From Antilocapra americana (taxonomy: Eukaryota; Chordata; Mammalia; Artiodactyla; Antilocapridae), in NCBI GenBank assembly GCA_007570785.1, contig ML660211.1, positions 1,488,602 to 1,552,601 of the forward strand: a stretch of 64,000 nucleotides of DNA, given 5' to 3'. Positions 33,687-45,299 of this stretch are shown piece by piece. The notes under the pieces were generated by a model. That model had not been told where the DNA came from and ran no database searches. It saw nothing but the letters and a program-made list of their open reading frames with translations. Made by a program: the position numbers and the translations under genes. Position 1 is the stretch's first letter; every line of letters begins with the position of its first letter.

Positions 33687-34162
33687 CCCTTGAGCTCACA
33701 GATATCTCATCCGATTATAGCAACTATAATAATTACTTGTTTTATAAACATCTGAAAGATACTGATTTCAGAAGATTTTCTGAGAGTTTGAAACTAGGTG
33801 TTTTAGACATTTATATGGACACAACTGAACACTAAGCTTTTTATCTGGCATGTGTGCCCCTAATAATAATTTCTAGAAAAGACAGAAAAACACATGATAA
33901 AGGAAGGCTTATATGAAGTCCTTTAGTTCTGCACAAAGCACCCCAAAGGGAGGTTCCTTCCTTTTACCTTTAAGGTGTCAGTTGGAGATGTATCTAATCC
34001 TTTCCCAACTTCTGGCCACCCTACCCCCACAACGACTTTGCAACAGTGTGTCAAGTGTAAGACAGGGATTCATAAAAGTGACCTCAATTCTCCCTTCAGA
34101 GCACAGGGCATCCTCAGTAACTGTCACACTGCCTGATATGAGAAGCAAGAAGTACAGAGAGG
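33687..34162. other. No gene recognised
   Basis: Unique DNA between BovB and a MIR. A 109-codon plus-strand frame (33913-34242) overlaps the MIR and has no recognisable features. Confidence 0.45.
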
Positions 34163-34345
34163 TGGAAGCCTTGGAGTCAGACCACCTGAGGGCCTTGGGA
34201 AAGCGGGGTTATATCTGTTCTATTTACTCAGCTAGAATATGAGGATACTAGTTCCTGTCTCCAGGAGTACTGAAGGTGAAATGAGCTTAGGACAGGTCAA
34301 GTGCCTAGAACAGTTTCTGGGATGTGCTCAGTGCTCAGAGCAAAG
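34163..34345 (+). mobile_element. MIR SINE
   Basis: ttggagtcagaccacctgag, then atatgaggatactagttcct, gaaggtgaaatgagc and gtgcctagaacagtttctgg follow MIR order from core to 3' end. Confidence 0.65.
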
Positions 34346-34462
34346 GAACCCATTACTATTACTGCCTGGTCATTATACAATAGTTTACTGGATGGATGGA
34401 AGAATCAATGGTGCTTCCTGGTGTTCACTGGCATGCTGCCTGCAGCATCAGTAAACAAGGGT

Positions 34463-34912
34463 TGTCACAGTCATCAGGGGCTGCAGTCACTGATGCTGGT
34501 GAGCCCTGAGGGACCGCAGGCAGGAAAGAACAGCTACCATTTAGCGCCACGCCCCACAGCGGGACCTGGGGAAACTCAGGATGAAACACAGGATACTGGC
34601 CCCAGAGAGTTGCGGTACACATCAAAGGAATGATTTCAGTGAGCTGAGACACTTGCATCTTCCTATACACAGAAAAGCACTAAATTCCTTAACACAAGAC
34701 ATCTAGTTTTCTTTTAATTAACACTCTTTTCATATTCAGACTACCTGCCCTTTGCTGCAAGACTTCTATACACCCTGGCTCCCTCTGTCTTTCGCCTCCT
34801 TGGAGCAGTTCTCTCAGGGCAACTTAAGATCCCAGGCTTGAGGTTCTAATGATTTGCAAAGAATAAAACATAACTCTCAACTTTCAGGCTCTGAATGTTT
34901 TTTAAGTTGACA
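34463..34912 (+). mobile_element. Probable artiodactyl ERV solo LTR
   Basis: A 450-bp block starting tgtcac and ending gttgaca; the outermost five bases (tgtca/tgaca) are inverted repeats. An AATAAA at 34862 is followed by a T-rich U5-like end (tgaatgttttttaagttgac). The wording (ccctgagggaccgcaggc, ctctgtctttcgcctccttg) recalls a ruminant LTR family, but from memory only. No matching flanking duplication found, so the left boundary is uncertain. No internal gene sequence adjoins it. Confidence 0.58.
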
Positions 34913-35408
34913 TTGGTAAAGGCTGTTTAGTCCTATCTTATTCCTACAGGGTCACATTCATTCACGGGCGCTCAGGACGACTTCAGAAGGGCAGGATAAT
35001 CCTCGGTGGCTGAGGCACAGCAAGAAACCAGGAACGCCAAACAGGGTCATGCCAGAGATAAATCTCCTGCATTTCTCTGTTTCCTAAGAGCCAGCCCTGC
35101 AGGTGCCTGGACTGACGCCCAGACATTCCCAAAGAATTGCTCAAGTAGCATAATTTTCAGTGCCTCAGAAATATAGAGCCCAGAGGTCTCAAGAAACCAT
35201 AAAAACACTTCATCAGAATCATAATAGTCATACTCCTTACTTTACATCTTTCATGCTTAACAAATATCCAAACCGGCTATCTAATGCAATTCATTACAGA
35301 TGTGTACCAGTGAGATGCTAAAAAACACACAAAAATCATCATCTCCTATTCTCCACTCATTGTCCCAAATGTAATTACAGAAGTCAATTCATTTAACCTC
35401 ATTTAACT
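34913..35408. other. No gene recognised
   Basis: Unique-looking DNA between the LTR and a tiny BovB-tail insertion. Confidence 0.45.
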
Positions 35409-35416
35409 ATGTTTAT

Positions 35417-35461
35417 CATGGGGTCGCAAAGAGTCCGACACAACTGAGTGACTGAACAACG
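35417..35461 (+). mobile_element. 45-bp BovB/Bov SINE tail insertion with TSD
   Basis: Only the final tail is present (ggggtcgcaaagagtccgac, then the aactgagtgactgaac end). It is flanked by atgtttat at 35409-35416 and 35462-35469. Among the shortest LINE/SINE insertions one can recognise. Confidence 0.85.
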
Positions 35462-35654
35462 ATGTTTATGGCCAGGAGGAGCATGAGAAAAACTCATTTT
35501 CAAATTATCGAACATTCAGCGTATTTAAGTCATTCAGTGATGAATTTTTACGGAAGTGATGATGTCGTTCTCCAACATCCTCAGGACTACAGGTTCTTAT
35601 CATCAGGATCATTACTGACTCTAACCCACGTGGAGGAGGGGTTCCATGTGGCAC

Positions 35655-36209
35655 TGTTGCAGTGAAAGGGGAAAAAGAGGAATGACTTTTGTCTTTCCCT
35701 TTCCTGAGAACAAAGAAGATAAGGAGAATGGTGAATAGGCCTGAACATTCCTAGGCTTTGGGGTTTTTTTTTAAACTCTTAACTACTCCTAACTAGACAT
35801 GCCTATAACTAGGTTTGCTTTTCTGCCCCTTAACTCTGCAGGAGCTCTGTTTCACATCTAGTATCCTGATACTCACAACATTCTCTCCTCCTTTGTAGTT
35901 CTTCCCTTTTACAAATCAGAAAGAAGGCCACACGTCACCTAACTGCCAGACTCAATTACCAGGTTACTGATGCCAGCCTAAGACTGTTTTTGAGACAGCT
36001 GGAGAGGAAGAAAATAAGATTTTAACACCTTTGTTCCCGACACTGACTTCCAGCCCTCACTGGGCACAGCTCTTACAGCAAGAGCCTCGGCTGTTTCCGT
36101 CTCTACCAGCTGAGAATTAAAGCCACCTTTCTATTTCCTCCAAACTCTTTGTCTGTAGTTTTCATTCGGCTTCAGGGAGCAGAGAAAGCCTAGATTTCAG
36201 CCAGCAACA
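35655..36209 (+). mobile_element. Solo LTR of an endogenous retrovirus (class I-like)
   Basis: A 555-bp block starting TGTTGC and ending GCAACA, perfect 6-bp terminal inverted repeats with the TG...CA ends of LTRs. It is flanked by the 4-bp direct repeat gcac at 35651-35654 and 36210-36213. A four-base duplication is usual for class I (gamma-like) elements. An ATTAAA polyadenylation-type signal at about 36116, followed by a C/T-rich U5-like end, sets the orientation. No gag, pol or env sequence adjoins it, so the provirus was lost by LTR-LTR recombination. Family not recognised. Confidence 0.72.
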
Positions 36210-36213
36210 GCAC

Positions 36214-36635
36214 CACAGCCACTCCACTGCATTCAAGGGATTCCCCAGAAGGATATGGATATAGATTCAATACTTATGCACCTTAAAGCACTTCACACAA
36301 AAAAATAAACTCAATGTCACATCCTGAAATTCTTCTTTCTTCTCCTCCACTCTTCACACATCATAAGATTATTGTGTCTGTTCAAACCCGCCCTCCTGCT
36401 CTGACCCTGGAGGGTTCTGGGCCCCCATCCCATACTACTGACGTAGACAGATTCAGCCTCCCCTGCTCCCTTCAATTTTCTCTTTATTTCACTTGTCATC
36501 ATCCCAATTCTTTAGAATGAAAGCAAGCCTAGGGCTGACCAGCCAGCAGAAAGTCTTCCCCCTAAGTCATTTGGATCACTGGAGAAATGAAATTTTTAAA
36601 TAAAAGATTTTGATAACTCCCAAACATTGACAGTT
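36214..36635. other. No gene recognised
   Basis: Unique DNA with a short A-run; no recognisable feature. Confidence 0.45.
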
Positions 36636-37060
36636 TCAAAGCTATGGTTTTTCCAGTAGTTATGTATGGATGTGAGATTTGGACTATAAAGAAAGCTGAG
36701 CGCCAAAGAATTGATGGTTTTGAACTGTGGTGTTGGAAAAGACTCTTGAGAGTCCCTTGGACTGCAAGGAGATCAAAACAGTCAATCCTAAAAGAAATCA
36801 GTCCTGAATATTCATTGGAAGCACTGATGCTGAAGCTGAAACTCCAATACTTTGGACCGTTGAAAAGATTGAAGGCAGGAGGAGAAGGGGACAACAGAGG
36901 ATGAAGTGTTTGGATGGCATCACAAACTTGATGGACATGAATTTGAGCAAACTCCAGGAGTAAGTGATGGCCAGGGAAACCTGGCGTGCTGCAGACCGTG
37001 GGGTAGCAAAGAATCGGACACGACTGAGTGATTGAACAGAACTGAAAAAAAAAAAAAAAA
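36636..37060 (+). mobile_element. BovB 3' fragment with poly(A)
   Basis: Sense BovB from gctatggtttttccagtagt to gattgaacagaactg, then an A-run of 16 (37045-37060). About 50 bp is deleted at 36855, where aatactttgg joins accgttgaaaagattg. The residual frame reads YGCEIWTIKKAERQRIDGFE, typical of the BovB C-terminus. Poly(A) on BovB is atypical. Confidence 0.92.
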
Positions 37061-37380
37061 GCATCTTATTTTGGTTCAATACACACTAAATTTACCCGAG
37101 TATATTAGGTCAATGACTATACAAATGGGTACCAGGAAAAAAAAAGATCTTTGCATATGTTTGAGTTGGGAACAAATGAGAGATTTCTAGACATTATTAA
37201 AGTTCAAATAAAGTAAAAAAAAAATTTCACTTCATATTTATCAGTTGAACTATTAAATGTGTTTGGAAGACTATAAATCAAGTTTAACACTGATTGTTTT
37301 GAGATAATTTTTCTTTTTTGGCTCAGTATTTTAGGATTTTCTTCAACAGGAACAACAGTTTTTTTCTTTATAACTTTTAC
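37061..37380. other. No gene recognised
   Basis: AT-rich DNA without a recognisable feature. Confidence 0.45.
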
Positions 37381-37522
37381 AATGGCACCACATGGTCCAG
37401 TGGTTAAGACTCCCAGTGTGCAATGCAAAAGGCACAGTTTCGATCCCTGGTCAGGGAACTAAGACCTTGCATGCCACGTGGTATGGCCAAAAATAAATAA
37501 ATAAAAATTAAAAAATAAAAAG
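37381..37522 (+). mobile_element. CHR SINE (tRNA-derived, cetartiodactyl)
   Basis: catggtccagtggttaagac, then tttcgatccctggtcaggga and ctaagaccttgcatgccacg, with an AAATA-rich tail. This is the CHR-type SINE shared by ruminants, whales and hippos. The boxes resemble tRNA A and B boxes but it is not a tRNA gene. Confidence 0.88.
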
Positions 37523-40360
37523 ACAACCCCTAACCAAAAAGAAAGTTCTCAGTTTTAGGTGATTAGGACATTTATATAAAGCTCATTCTCTCACTTGTCT
37601 TCTTGAAACTCTTCTATATTTTAATCAACAGCCTCTCTTCATCAGAGTAGTTTATCTAGCTCTAACCTCTTCATTTTTCAAGTAATCCCTCACTTCTCTC
37701 TCAACATTTTGGAAACGAAGAATATGGGAAAGTGTGAATCTTTTACTTCTCTTCTCCTCCCCCAGAGTTTATTTTAGATGTTTTCCCTCATCACATTTTC
37801 AAGCATAGATGGTCTATTTGTGCTCATTAGCTCACTTCTGATTGCTTGGCAATTCCTTTTGGCTGAGTAAAGATTTGCTTTTTTTTCCCTGCCAACTTAG
37901 TTATGTCTCTTACCTATCGTCCATCTTTACAGTATTATGGGTGGAAGAAGAGAGGGCACAGATGACAAGAAAGAGGTGGATCCAAAAATAAAGGCAAGTA
38001 ATCACCGAGACAGGCTCTTTTCCTTCTGACATTTTCCTGGAATACAAAAGCTCCAGGTGGCATTCCTGGTATCATAAAATTCTCAGCATGCTTCTGACCT
38101 TACAGAAGCCCAAGAGAGGCTGAAGTTTATATACTGTTCCAGGAGAATCTTAAACAAAGAGTACAGGGAACAGAACAAGACACAGTCTTTGAATCCCAAA
38201 CGATCTGGTTTTTATTTTCCTAAGTTAAGGTTTGGTTTCATGTGAGGCCCAAATTTTTCATCTTATCCAAAATAGTTCTGCTTTGACTTCAAAGTTATGC
38301 TCCCAGGCAAATGATCACAGCTGGCCAGCCTGTCTGCTCCACATGCTATAGGTCGATGTTGGGTACATTCTGGAAAGGTGATACATCTAAACAGAGAGAA
38401 TTAACTGATCGTTTGAGGGAGGTTTCTTCCCCCAAAACACCATTCTCATTTTCCTTCTTTCTCAGGGCAACATAAATATGCATTTGGGACATTTTGGATT
38501 AATAGCAATGCTTCTAGTAAATACTTCATATTATCACCACAAACATAGCAAAACACTTAAGTATTAGGTTATCCTGTTTGAGTAAGAACCAAGACTCAAG
38601 TGTTCTGGCAAATGGAACTAGGTAATACTTCCCAAAAGGAGCTGAGTGTTTGCTTTGCTTTGGTCCTGTTTTGTTTTTATATATACTGTTTCACATGGAC
38701 AGGAAGCGGGGCACCATATAAAGGCAAGATTTCAGGATGTCTCTGATTAGGTTTCAGGTATATTTGAAGTATTGGGGAGGGGTTGGGCCCTCTGAGAGAT
38801 AAGCCACATTGGAGAGAGAATTGATAAGTAAATGAGGACTCTGAAATCACAAACCCGAGTGGCAGCACCGCCACAGGCAGAGAATGAGACTTCCACACAC
38901 AAAGCGGCAGCTGGAACTGGAGGCAAGCACTGAGGCAAAGAAAAAAGACCTGAAGCAGAGAGAGCTGTCCCACCAAATGCATACACTTCAGGGACGCAAG
39001 CCATCCAGCTGAGGGACCCCATGACACAGAGGAAATCAATGTTTATCTCACTTCAAAGAAACCGCTGAGTATTCCTGGCATCAGAAGAGTTGAGAGCAAA
39101 AATGACTTGGGTAAAACAGTGGGGATTTTTTGCTTTTTTGGAAAGTGAAGGCACAAGAATTACAAAAATTTATCAGAAACAGGTGGCATCTGAGAAGACA
39201 AGGATATGACTGGCAGACTCATTCATGAGGTGCATGTAAAGCCTCTCGCCATCTAAGACACTCCCAGAAACACTAACACTTCACTGCAGAAACTGCCAGA
39301 CCACAACCCTGTGTAGACGTGATGAAGCCTGAACATCACAGAGGGACACTACACGTTGAGCGGGAAGCGTTAATAGATTGTGGGTTTTCTCCTTTGGGGA
39401 AGAAGTGTGTTGTGGTATGGAGAAAAGGATGCAGAGAGATACCTGGTGGCCAGTGAAGAGGACTATCCACTGAAGTCTCAGGCTCCCATTACTAGGTTCA
39501 CACCTAGCCAAGGACTACATTTCCAGCCCCTCAGGGATGGGCCCTGTAATGAGTCCAAAGGCAGTAAGATACACAGCTTCCACACCTGGCCCCAAAACTT
39601 CTAAAGCATTCCTCCCACTCTGCCTTGTCAAAGCCCTGTATTAAAGCCAGCAGTGGTTCCATCAGCCTGTGTCCCTGAATATCCCATAAAAGAGAATTAC
39701 CACCCTCTTTCCATTGCCAGCAAGGGGATTTGTGTGAGCAAGAACTAAATCTCATCTGCGTTAAGACACTGAGAGTTTAGGGTTCATTTATGATAGCAGC
39801 TAACATGAATATAACAAAACATTCGATGAAACCACATTTTTTTAAACTACCTATGTAATACAAAAAGTGAACAGGAAGACGTAATGTATTTTATTTGAAT
39901 AAATATATTATTAAATTATAAATGATTCTAATTATAACATTCAGAAACTAAAACATGCATATGCTTCAAACATGAGCCAAGTAGTAATTCTATAACTAGC
40001 ATTAGTGAGGGCTAGATATTCTCCAACTAAACACCCTATGTATGTTAGATATTAAACTCTTTTTAAATTTATCTGATCTGGCAAGAGATTGGGAAAATCT
40101 TCAAAAGTCAAAAATCACAAAAAATAAATTCAGAGAGAGAACCAAGTGCTGAAACCAATGGCTCCCCAAACAGCACTTCAGATCACTTGTTTTTAATTTG
40201 TGGAATATGAAATTGAAAAACAAAGCTTAGGCATTCAAAAGACAAGAAGTCAGATCCCAGCCTTCCATGGTGCCCAGAAAGATGATTCCTTAGTACAGCA
40301 ATGAGCAAGACAATTAAAAACACCCAACAAAGACAGAAAATAAGGAAAATTGCCTGACTA
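37523..40360. other. 2.8 kb without a recognised repeat or gene
   Basis: The longest repeat-poor stretch here. Frames of 68-120 codons occur on both strands (for example minus 38677-39039), overlap each other and carry no family motif. No CpG-rich promoter is evident. The absence of ruminant insertions over 2.8 kb may be chance or may mark functional noncoding DNA. Confidence 0.5.
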
Positions 40361-40558
40361 GGCTTCCTTGGTGGCTCAGACGATAATCTGCCTGCAATGC
40401 AGGAGACCCAAGTTCGATCTTTGGCTTGGGAAGATTCTCTGGAGAAAGGAATGGCTACCCACTTCTGTATTCTTTTTACCCAGAAAATTCCATGGACAGG
40501 AGAGCCTAGGGGGCTTCAGTCCATGGGGTTGCAGTTGGACACAACTAAGCACACACAG
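40361..40558 (+). mobile_element. Bov-tA SINE
   Basis: Sense Bov-tA from ggcttccttggtggctcaga to cacaactaagcacacacag. An extra TTTTTAC stretch interrupts the gtattcttgcctgg block. Confidence 0.92.
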
Positions 40559-40745
40559 GCACCAGCCATGGGTGGAGAGAGAGAAAATCTCCCTTGAGAG
40601 TTCTTAACAAGAAGACTGACTTCACAACACATAAAGAATCAGAATTTATAGCACATTCATAGCCAGATACAAACCTCAAGTGGAGAATTAAGTTAAATTA
40701 GTTCAAACTGGGTTGCCCCTAGATGTCTGGCAGTGTGTATGTGCA

Positions 40746-40950
40746 TTCAGTCGCTCAGTTCTGTCTGATTCTTTGTGACCCCATGGACTGTAGCCTGCCA
40801 GGCTCCTCTGTCCATGGAATTTTCCAGGTAAGAATAGTAGAGTGGGTTGCCATTTAATACTCCAGGGGATCTTCCTGACCCAAGGATTGAACCCACATCT
40901 CTTGCACCTTCTGCACTGATGGGCAGATCCTTTCCCAACTGTGCCATCTG
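40746..40950 (-). mobile_element. Bov-A2 SINE
   Basis: Minus-strand SINE from ttcagtcgctcagttctgtc to a degenerate head (ccttttcccaactgtgccat-like). Opposite in orientation to the SINE 190 bp upstream. Confidence 0.91.
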
Positions 40951-41499
40951 GCAGAGATATACACTGATCCTCTCTGGAAAAACTACCTCAACCCAAAGCT
41001 CGAAGAATCCCCACAGATAAAAAGTCTCAGTCACCATAAGTTCAGGAGAGTGCAAAAGCACAACAGGAAAACAATCCTGCACGAATGAGACTCTATAACA
41101 AACCAATCAGACCCACAAAAGAGAGAGGTGTTAGACACAGAATGTCTAACTGTGAATAATGAATCATTTTCAAGAAAAAAAGACAGTAAAAGAATATGAC
41201 AAAGGAATAAGAAACTATCAAAAATATGAACCAGATTTGCAAAGCGGTAAGTAGAAAAGAAAAGCATAATATTAGAAACACAATGGGTGGGTTAAATAAC
41301 TTAGGTGACACATCAGGAAAGAAAATAAATGAACTGGCAGACAGAGATGAAAACTGAATAAAGAATGCAACACAAAGACAAAGGGATGGAAAACATGGAG
41401 TTACAGTAGGAAATGAAGATCAGACTGAGAAGATGTAATTTAGATCTGTTCAGATTTCCAAAAAAAAAGATTTTAAAATGAATGAGGCAGAAGGACTAA
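40951..41499. other. No gene recognised
   Basis: A-rich DNA that may already belong to the old L1 that follows; no firm boundary. Confidence 0.4.
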
Positions 41500-42115
41500 C
41501 TGAAGAAATATTGATGGAGACCTAAAGAAAGAAGCCCATTCTCAGATTTAGGTATCCCCCAAAATCTCAAACCAGTGAACAGAAAGAAACCCATACCCCA
41601 ACTTGTTATGATGAACCTGAAGGAGTAAAAAGATCTGAAACGCCACCAGAAAAAAAGTACAACAATGAGACTGAAAGCTGACCCCTCGAAAACTGAAATA
41701 GAAACCTCAAAGCAACTGAATAAAATCTTCAGTGTACTGACAAAATATGATTTTGAACCTCAAAATGATTTTCGACCAAGGTGCCGTGACCATTCATCAA
41801 GGAAATGACAGTCACTTCAATAAATCATGCTGGGGAAAACCGGATATCCATGTGCAAAATACTGAAGTTGAACCCTTGCTTTATACCATACACAAAAATT
41901 TACTCGAAATGGATCAAAGGCCTAAAAGTTAGGCCTAAAACTTTAAAACTCTTAGAAGAAACATAGGGGAAAAGCTTTATGACACTGAATTTGGCAAGAA
42001 GCTCCTGGGTGTGATATCAAAAAAGTAAAAACAAAACTGAAAACTTTGTGCAAATGACAAAGCATGAAAAGCCAATTTATAAAATAGGAGAAAATACTTG
42101 CAAATTATGTATCTG
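41500..42115 (+). mobile_element. Ancient L1 (L1M-type), part 1
   Basis: Sense old L1. An early part (acaatgagactgaaagctga) jumps to late ORF2 (ctggggaaaaccggatatcc, cgaaatggatcaaaggccta). No long frame. Interrupted by BovB at 42126 and resuming at 42721. Confidence 0.65.
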
Positions 42116-42125
42116 ATAAGTGGTT

Positions 42126-42710
42126 CACTTCAGTTCAGTCACTCAGTCAAGTCCAACTCTTTATGATCCCGTGAACTGCAACATGCCAGGCTTCCTTGTC
42201 TATCACCAACTCCTGGAGCTTAACCAAACTCATGTCCATCAAGTTGGTGATGCCATCCAACCATCCTTATCCTCTGTCATCCCCGCCTCCTCCTGCCTTC
42301 AGTCTTTCCCAGCATCAGGGTCTTTTCCAGTGAGTCAATTCTTCACATCAGGTGGCCAAAGTATTGGAGCTTCAGCTTTCAATGAATATTTGGGACTGAT
42401 TTCCTTTAGGATGGACTGGTTTGATCTCCTTGCAGTCCAAGCAACTCTCAAGAGTCTTCTCCAACACAGTAGCTCAAAAGCATCTATTCTTTGGCACTCA
42501 GCTTTCTTTATAGTCCAACTCTATATCCATGTATATCCATACATGAATACTGGAAAAACCATAGTGTTTACTAGACAGACCCTTGTCAGCAAAGTAGTGT
42601 CTCTGCTTTTTAATATGCTGTCTGGGTTGGTCATAGCTTTTCTTCCAAAGAGCAAATGTCTTTTAATCTCATGGCTGCAGTCACCATCTGTAGTGATTTT
42701 GGAACCCAAG
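42126..42710 (-). mobile_element. BovB 3' fragment, minus strand, with TSD
   Basis: Antisense BovB tail and C-terminal ORF region (ttcagttcagtcactcagtc to ggaacccaag). Direct repeats ataagtggtt at 42116-42125 and 42711-42720 are the target duplication. A frame on the minus strand retains short BovB segments. A small internal duplication (tatatccatg twice near 42525) marks local slippage. Confidence 0.93.
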
Positions 42711-42720
42711 ATAAGTGGTT

Positions 42721-43095
42721 AGTATCCAGAATTTATGAAAAATGCCTACAACTCAACAACCAAAAAACACATATAACACCAACTTTAAAACAGGCAAAGG
42801 GCTTGAATAGATTTCTCCAGAGATAACGAACAAACAGCCAACAAGCATATGAAAAGACACTTGACACCACTAATCATTAGGGAAATGCAAATCAAGACAA
42901 AGAGATGTCACTTCATACTCCTTAGGATGACCACAATTAAAAAGTAAAGAAATGTCAAGGATGTAGAAGAAATTAGAACCCTGTGCACTGTTGAAGGGGA
43001 ATGCAGAATGGTGCAGTGCTATGGAAAACAGTATGATAGTTCTTAAAATATAAAAATGGAATTTCTATATGACACAAGAATTCCATTTTGAGATA
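42721..43095 (+). mobile_element. Ancient L1, part 2
   Basis: Continues late ORF2 of the old L1: aacaaacagccaacaagcat, ggaaatgcaaatcaagacaa, then atggaaaacagtatgatag. Interrupted by a Tigger element at 43096. Confidence 0.75.
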
Positions 43096-43265
43096 TAGAG
43101 TTGGCCTTCTGTATCCATGGGTTCAAAGATTTAACCAACCCCAAGTTAGTTAAAACCCATGAATTTGGAGGGCCAACTGTATTCACTGTGCTACACCATT
43201 TCATAGAAAGGACTCCATCATCTGCAGATTTTGGTATCCACAGGGGCTCCTGGACACAATCTTCA
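43096..43265 (+). mobile_element. MER2-like Tigger MITE nested in L1
   Basis: gagttggccttctgtatcca, gatttaaccaaccccaag, a ggccaactgta block and tttggtatccacaggggctc resemble a shortened MER2 (TcMar-Tigger). It separates L1 blocks that are contiguous in ORF2. Confidence 0.62.
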
Positions 43266-43775
43266 GTGGACACTAAGAGATACCTATGTATCCAAAAGAA
43301 TCAAAGCAGGATCTCAAAGAGGTATTTGCACATCCATGTTCACAGCAGCAGTATTCACTATAGCCAGGCAGTAGGAGCAACCCAAGCACCCATTGACTGA
43401 TGAATGGTTAATCCAAAACACAGTATGAAAATACAAGAGAGTATGATTCAGCTTTAAAAAAAAGAAGCAAATTCTGAAAAATTCTACAACATGGATAAAC
43501 CTTGAGGCTACTATGCTAAGTGAAATAAATCAGTCATAAAAAAGAAATACTAAATGATTATATTTATATGAGGTACCTAGAGTAGTCAGATTCAGAGAGT
43601 AGAATAGTGGTTGCCAGGGGCCCTCAGAAGGGGAAATCGGGAGTTGCCATTTCATGGATATTGGTTGAACAACGTGAATATACTTAACGCTACTTGAGTG
43701 TATGCTTAGAAATGGTTAAGTTGGTAAAACACTGTTATACTTTTACGATTAAAAAATTTTAATAAAGTTAAATAT
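43266..43775 (+). mobile_element. Ancient L1, part 3 (ORF2 end and 3'UTR)
   Basis: cacagcagcagtattcacta, ccattgactgatgaatgg, agtagaatagtggttgccag and an A-rich end. It completes the element begun at 41500. Confidence 0.72.
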
Positions 43776-43806
43776 ATATATACATATAGATGCATGTATA
43801 AATAAA

Positions 43807-43985
43807 GGTGACCCCTGAACAACTCAGGGGTTACTCTGAGTATAATTTATAGCTAGTGCTCTATCTCTGAGGTTCCCACACAGTCTCAGATTCAACCAAT
43901 CACAGACTGTGCAGTACTGTAGTATTTACTATTGAAAAAAATATCAGTGGACCTTTATAAAGTTCAAACCTGCACTGTTGAAGTG
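43807..43985 (+). mobile_element. Tigger-type MITE remnant
   Basis: ggtgacccctgaacaactca at one end and aaagttcaaacctgcactgt near the other; the ends are imperfect inverted repeats (tgaacaa.. / ..ctgttgaa). Usual wording of short Tigger copies. Confidence 0.6.
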
Positions 43986-44164
43986 TATACATACATAATT
44001 TTTAATGCTGGATTAAATACCTAGCTATCATTCAAGAATGAGGGCCAAAAAAACAAAATCAGACAATGATTCAAATATTCCAATCAATTATGGTTTTAGT
44101 TTTTATACTTAGTTTTGTTCCTAAAATTTACACTAAAGATGAGTATATTTTTTAAAGACTAAGA

Positions 44165-44414
44165 ACACTGATGAACCCACTGCTGTCTTAAGAAACAGAA
44201 CACCATCAGTAACTCTGAGGCCCCTATATTCCTTTATACCCTTCTTCCCTTGAGAGGAGGCCACAATCCTTATTTTCTAGTAATTACAAGCCCTAATTTT
44301 CTTTACACTTTAAACTCATATGAATTTTTTAAATCAATGGCATGGCGTTACAATTTTAACTTCTCTGAATTTCAAAATAGTTCATCTATAATATATTTTC
44401 ACATTAAGTATTTT
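44165..44414 (-). mobile_element. Ancient L1 3'UTR (L1ME-type), part 1
   Basis: accatcagtaactctgaggc, ggaggccacaatccttattt and the following blocks resemble an antisense old L1 3'UTR. Interrupted by a CHR SINE. Confidence 0.5.
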
Positions 44415-44420
44415 TTCAAG

Positions 44421-44600
44421 ATTTTTTTTAATGTGGACCAATTTTAAAGTCTTTATTGAATTTGTTACAATATTGTTTCTGTTTTATGCTTTGGTTTTTT
44501 GGCCTCAAGTGATGTAGACTCTTAGCGTCCCGATCAGGGATTGAATTCACACCTCTTGCATTAGAAAGCAGGGTATCTTACTGGCCCACTAGGGAAGTGC
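44421..44600 (-). mobile_element. CHR-1-like SINE, minus strand
   Basis: Antisense CHR with its long tail (gtggaccaattttaaagtct, then ttgttacaatattgtttctg) and tRNA-like part (gatcagggattgaattcaca, ggcccactagggaagtgc). Lies between two pieces of old L1. Confidence 0.82.
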
Positions 44601-44990
44601 ATTCACACTATGTATGATTCCATTGTGTGAATACAACCCAATTTATGCACTGTAAATGTAGATGTGCATCTGGCTCAGATCAATTTCTTTTGTTCTTAAG
44701 GATACGCTGCTACAAACTCCGATGTGTTTCTTGATACACATGCACAACTTTCACCAAGCCGTAGAGCTGCACCTTAGGCTGTGCATTTGCTTAATAATTT
44801 TAGGAAAAGCAAAACTATTTTCCAAAATGGTTTTACCAAGCAACACATCAAACAGCAATATGAGAGTTCTCATTTTTAAAAGGAACACTATATTATCCAA
44901 AAACTGTTCATATTTTCCTTGCAACATGTAGGTCTATGATTTATGGCTTCAAATAATTTCATTTTGATTTATTTCTTTACTGTTTGACAT
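44601..44990 (-). mobile_element. Ancient L1, part 2
   Basis: attccattgtgtgaatacaa, gatacgctgctacaaactcc, attttccaaaatggttttac and caatatgagagttctcattt follow the antisense order of an old L1 ORF2 3' part. Confidence 0.6.
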
Positions 44991-45299
44991 TGAGTTTCAT
45001 TTATAAATATCCCTGTTGCATGTGCAAATTTTCCCAATTCCCACACACTGTACAATTTTACAAACTGAGAAACTACCATGAATATATTCTCTCATGACAT
45101 TATTTAAAATGCAAATTTTTTAGTTCAAAAAGTTTTGTGGTCAAAGCAAAACAAGTGTTGCAATAAATGATCATTATCTTCCGAGAAGAATAACATATAC
45201 TTTAGCACCACACCTTTTTACCAGAGTTCAAGCCTGTTTAAGCTCCTTGGTCTTTAGCTTCACCAGCTCACATGCCTGACTCAACTTACCACAGAAAGA

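Noticed and set aside
37381..37522. tRNA-like A and B boxes
   Set aside because: Part of a CHR SINE with an A-rich tail; it cannot fold as a complete tRNA. The same applies to the heads of all Bov-tA SINEs.
42120..42722. 200-codon plus-strand frame
   Set aside because: Antisense of the BovB ORF on the minus strand; the frame at 51093-51425 is the same type of shadow.
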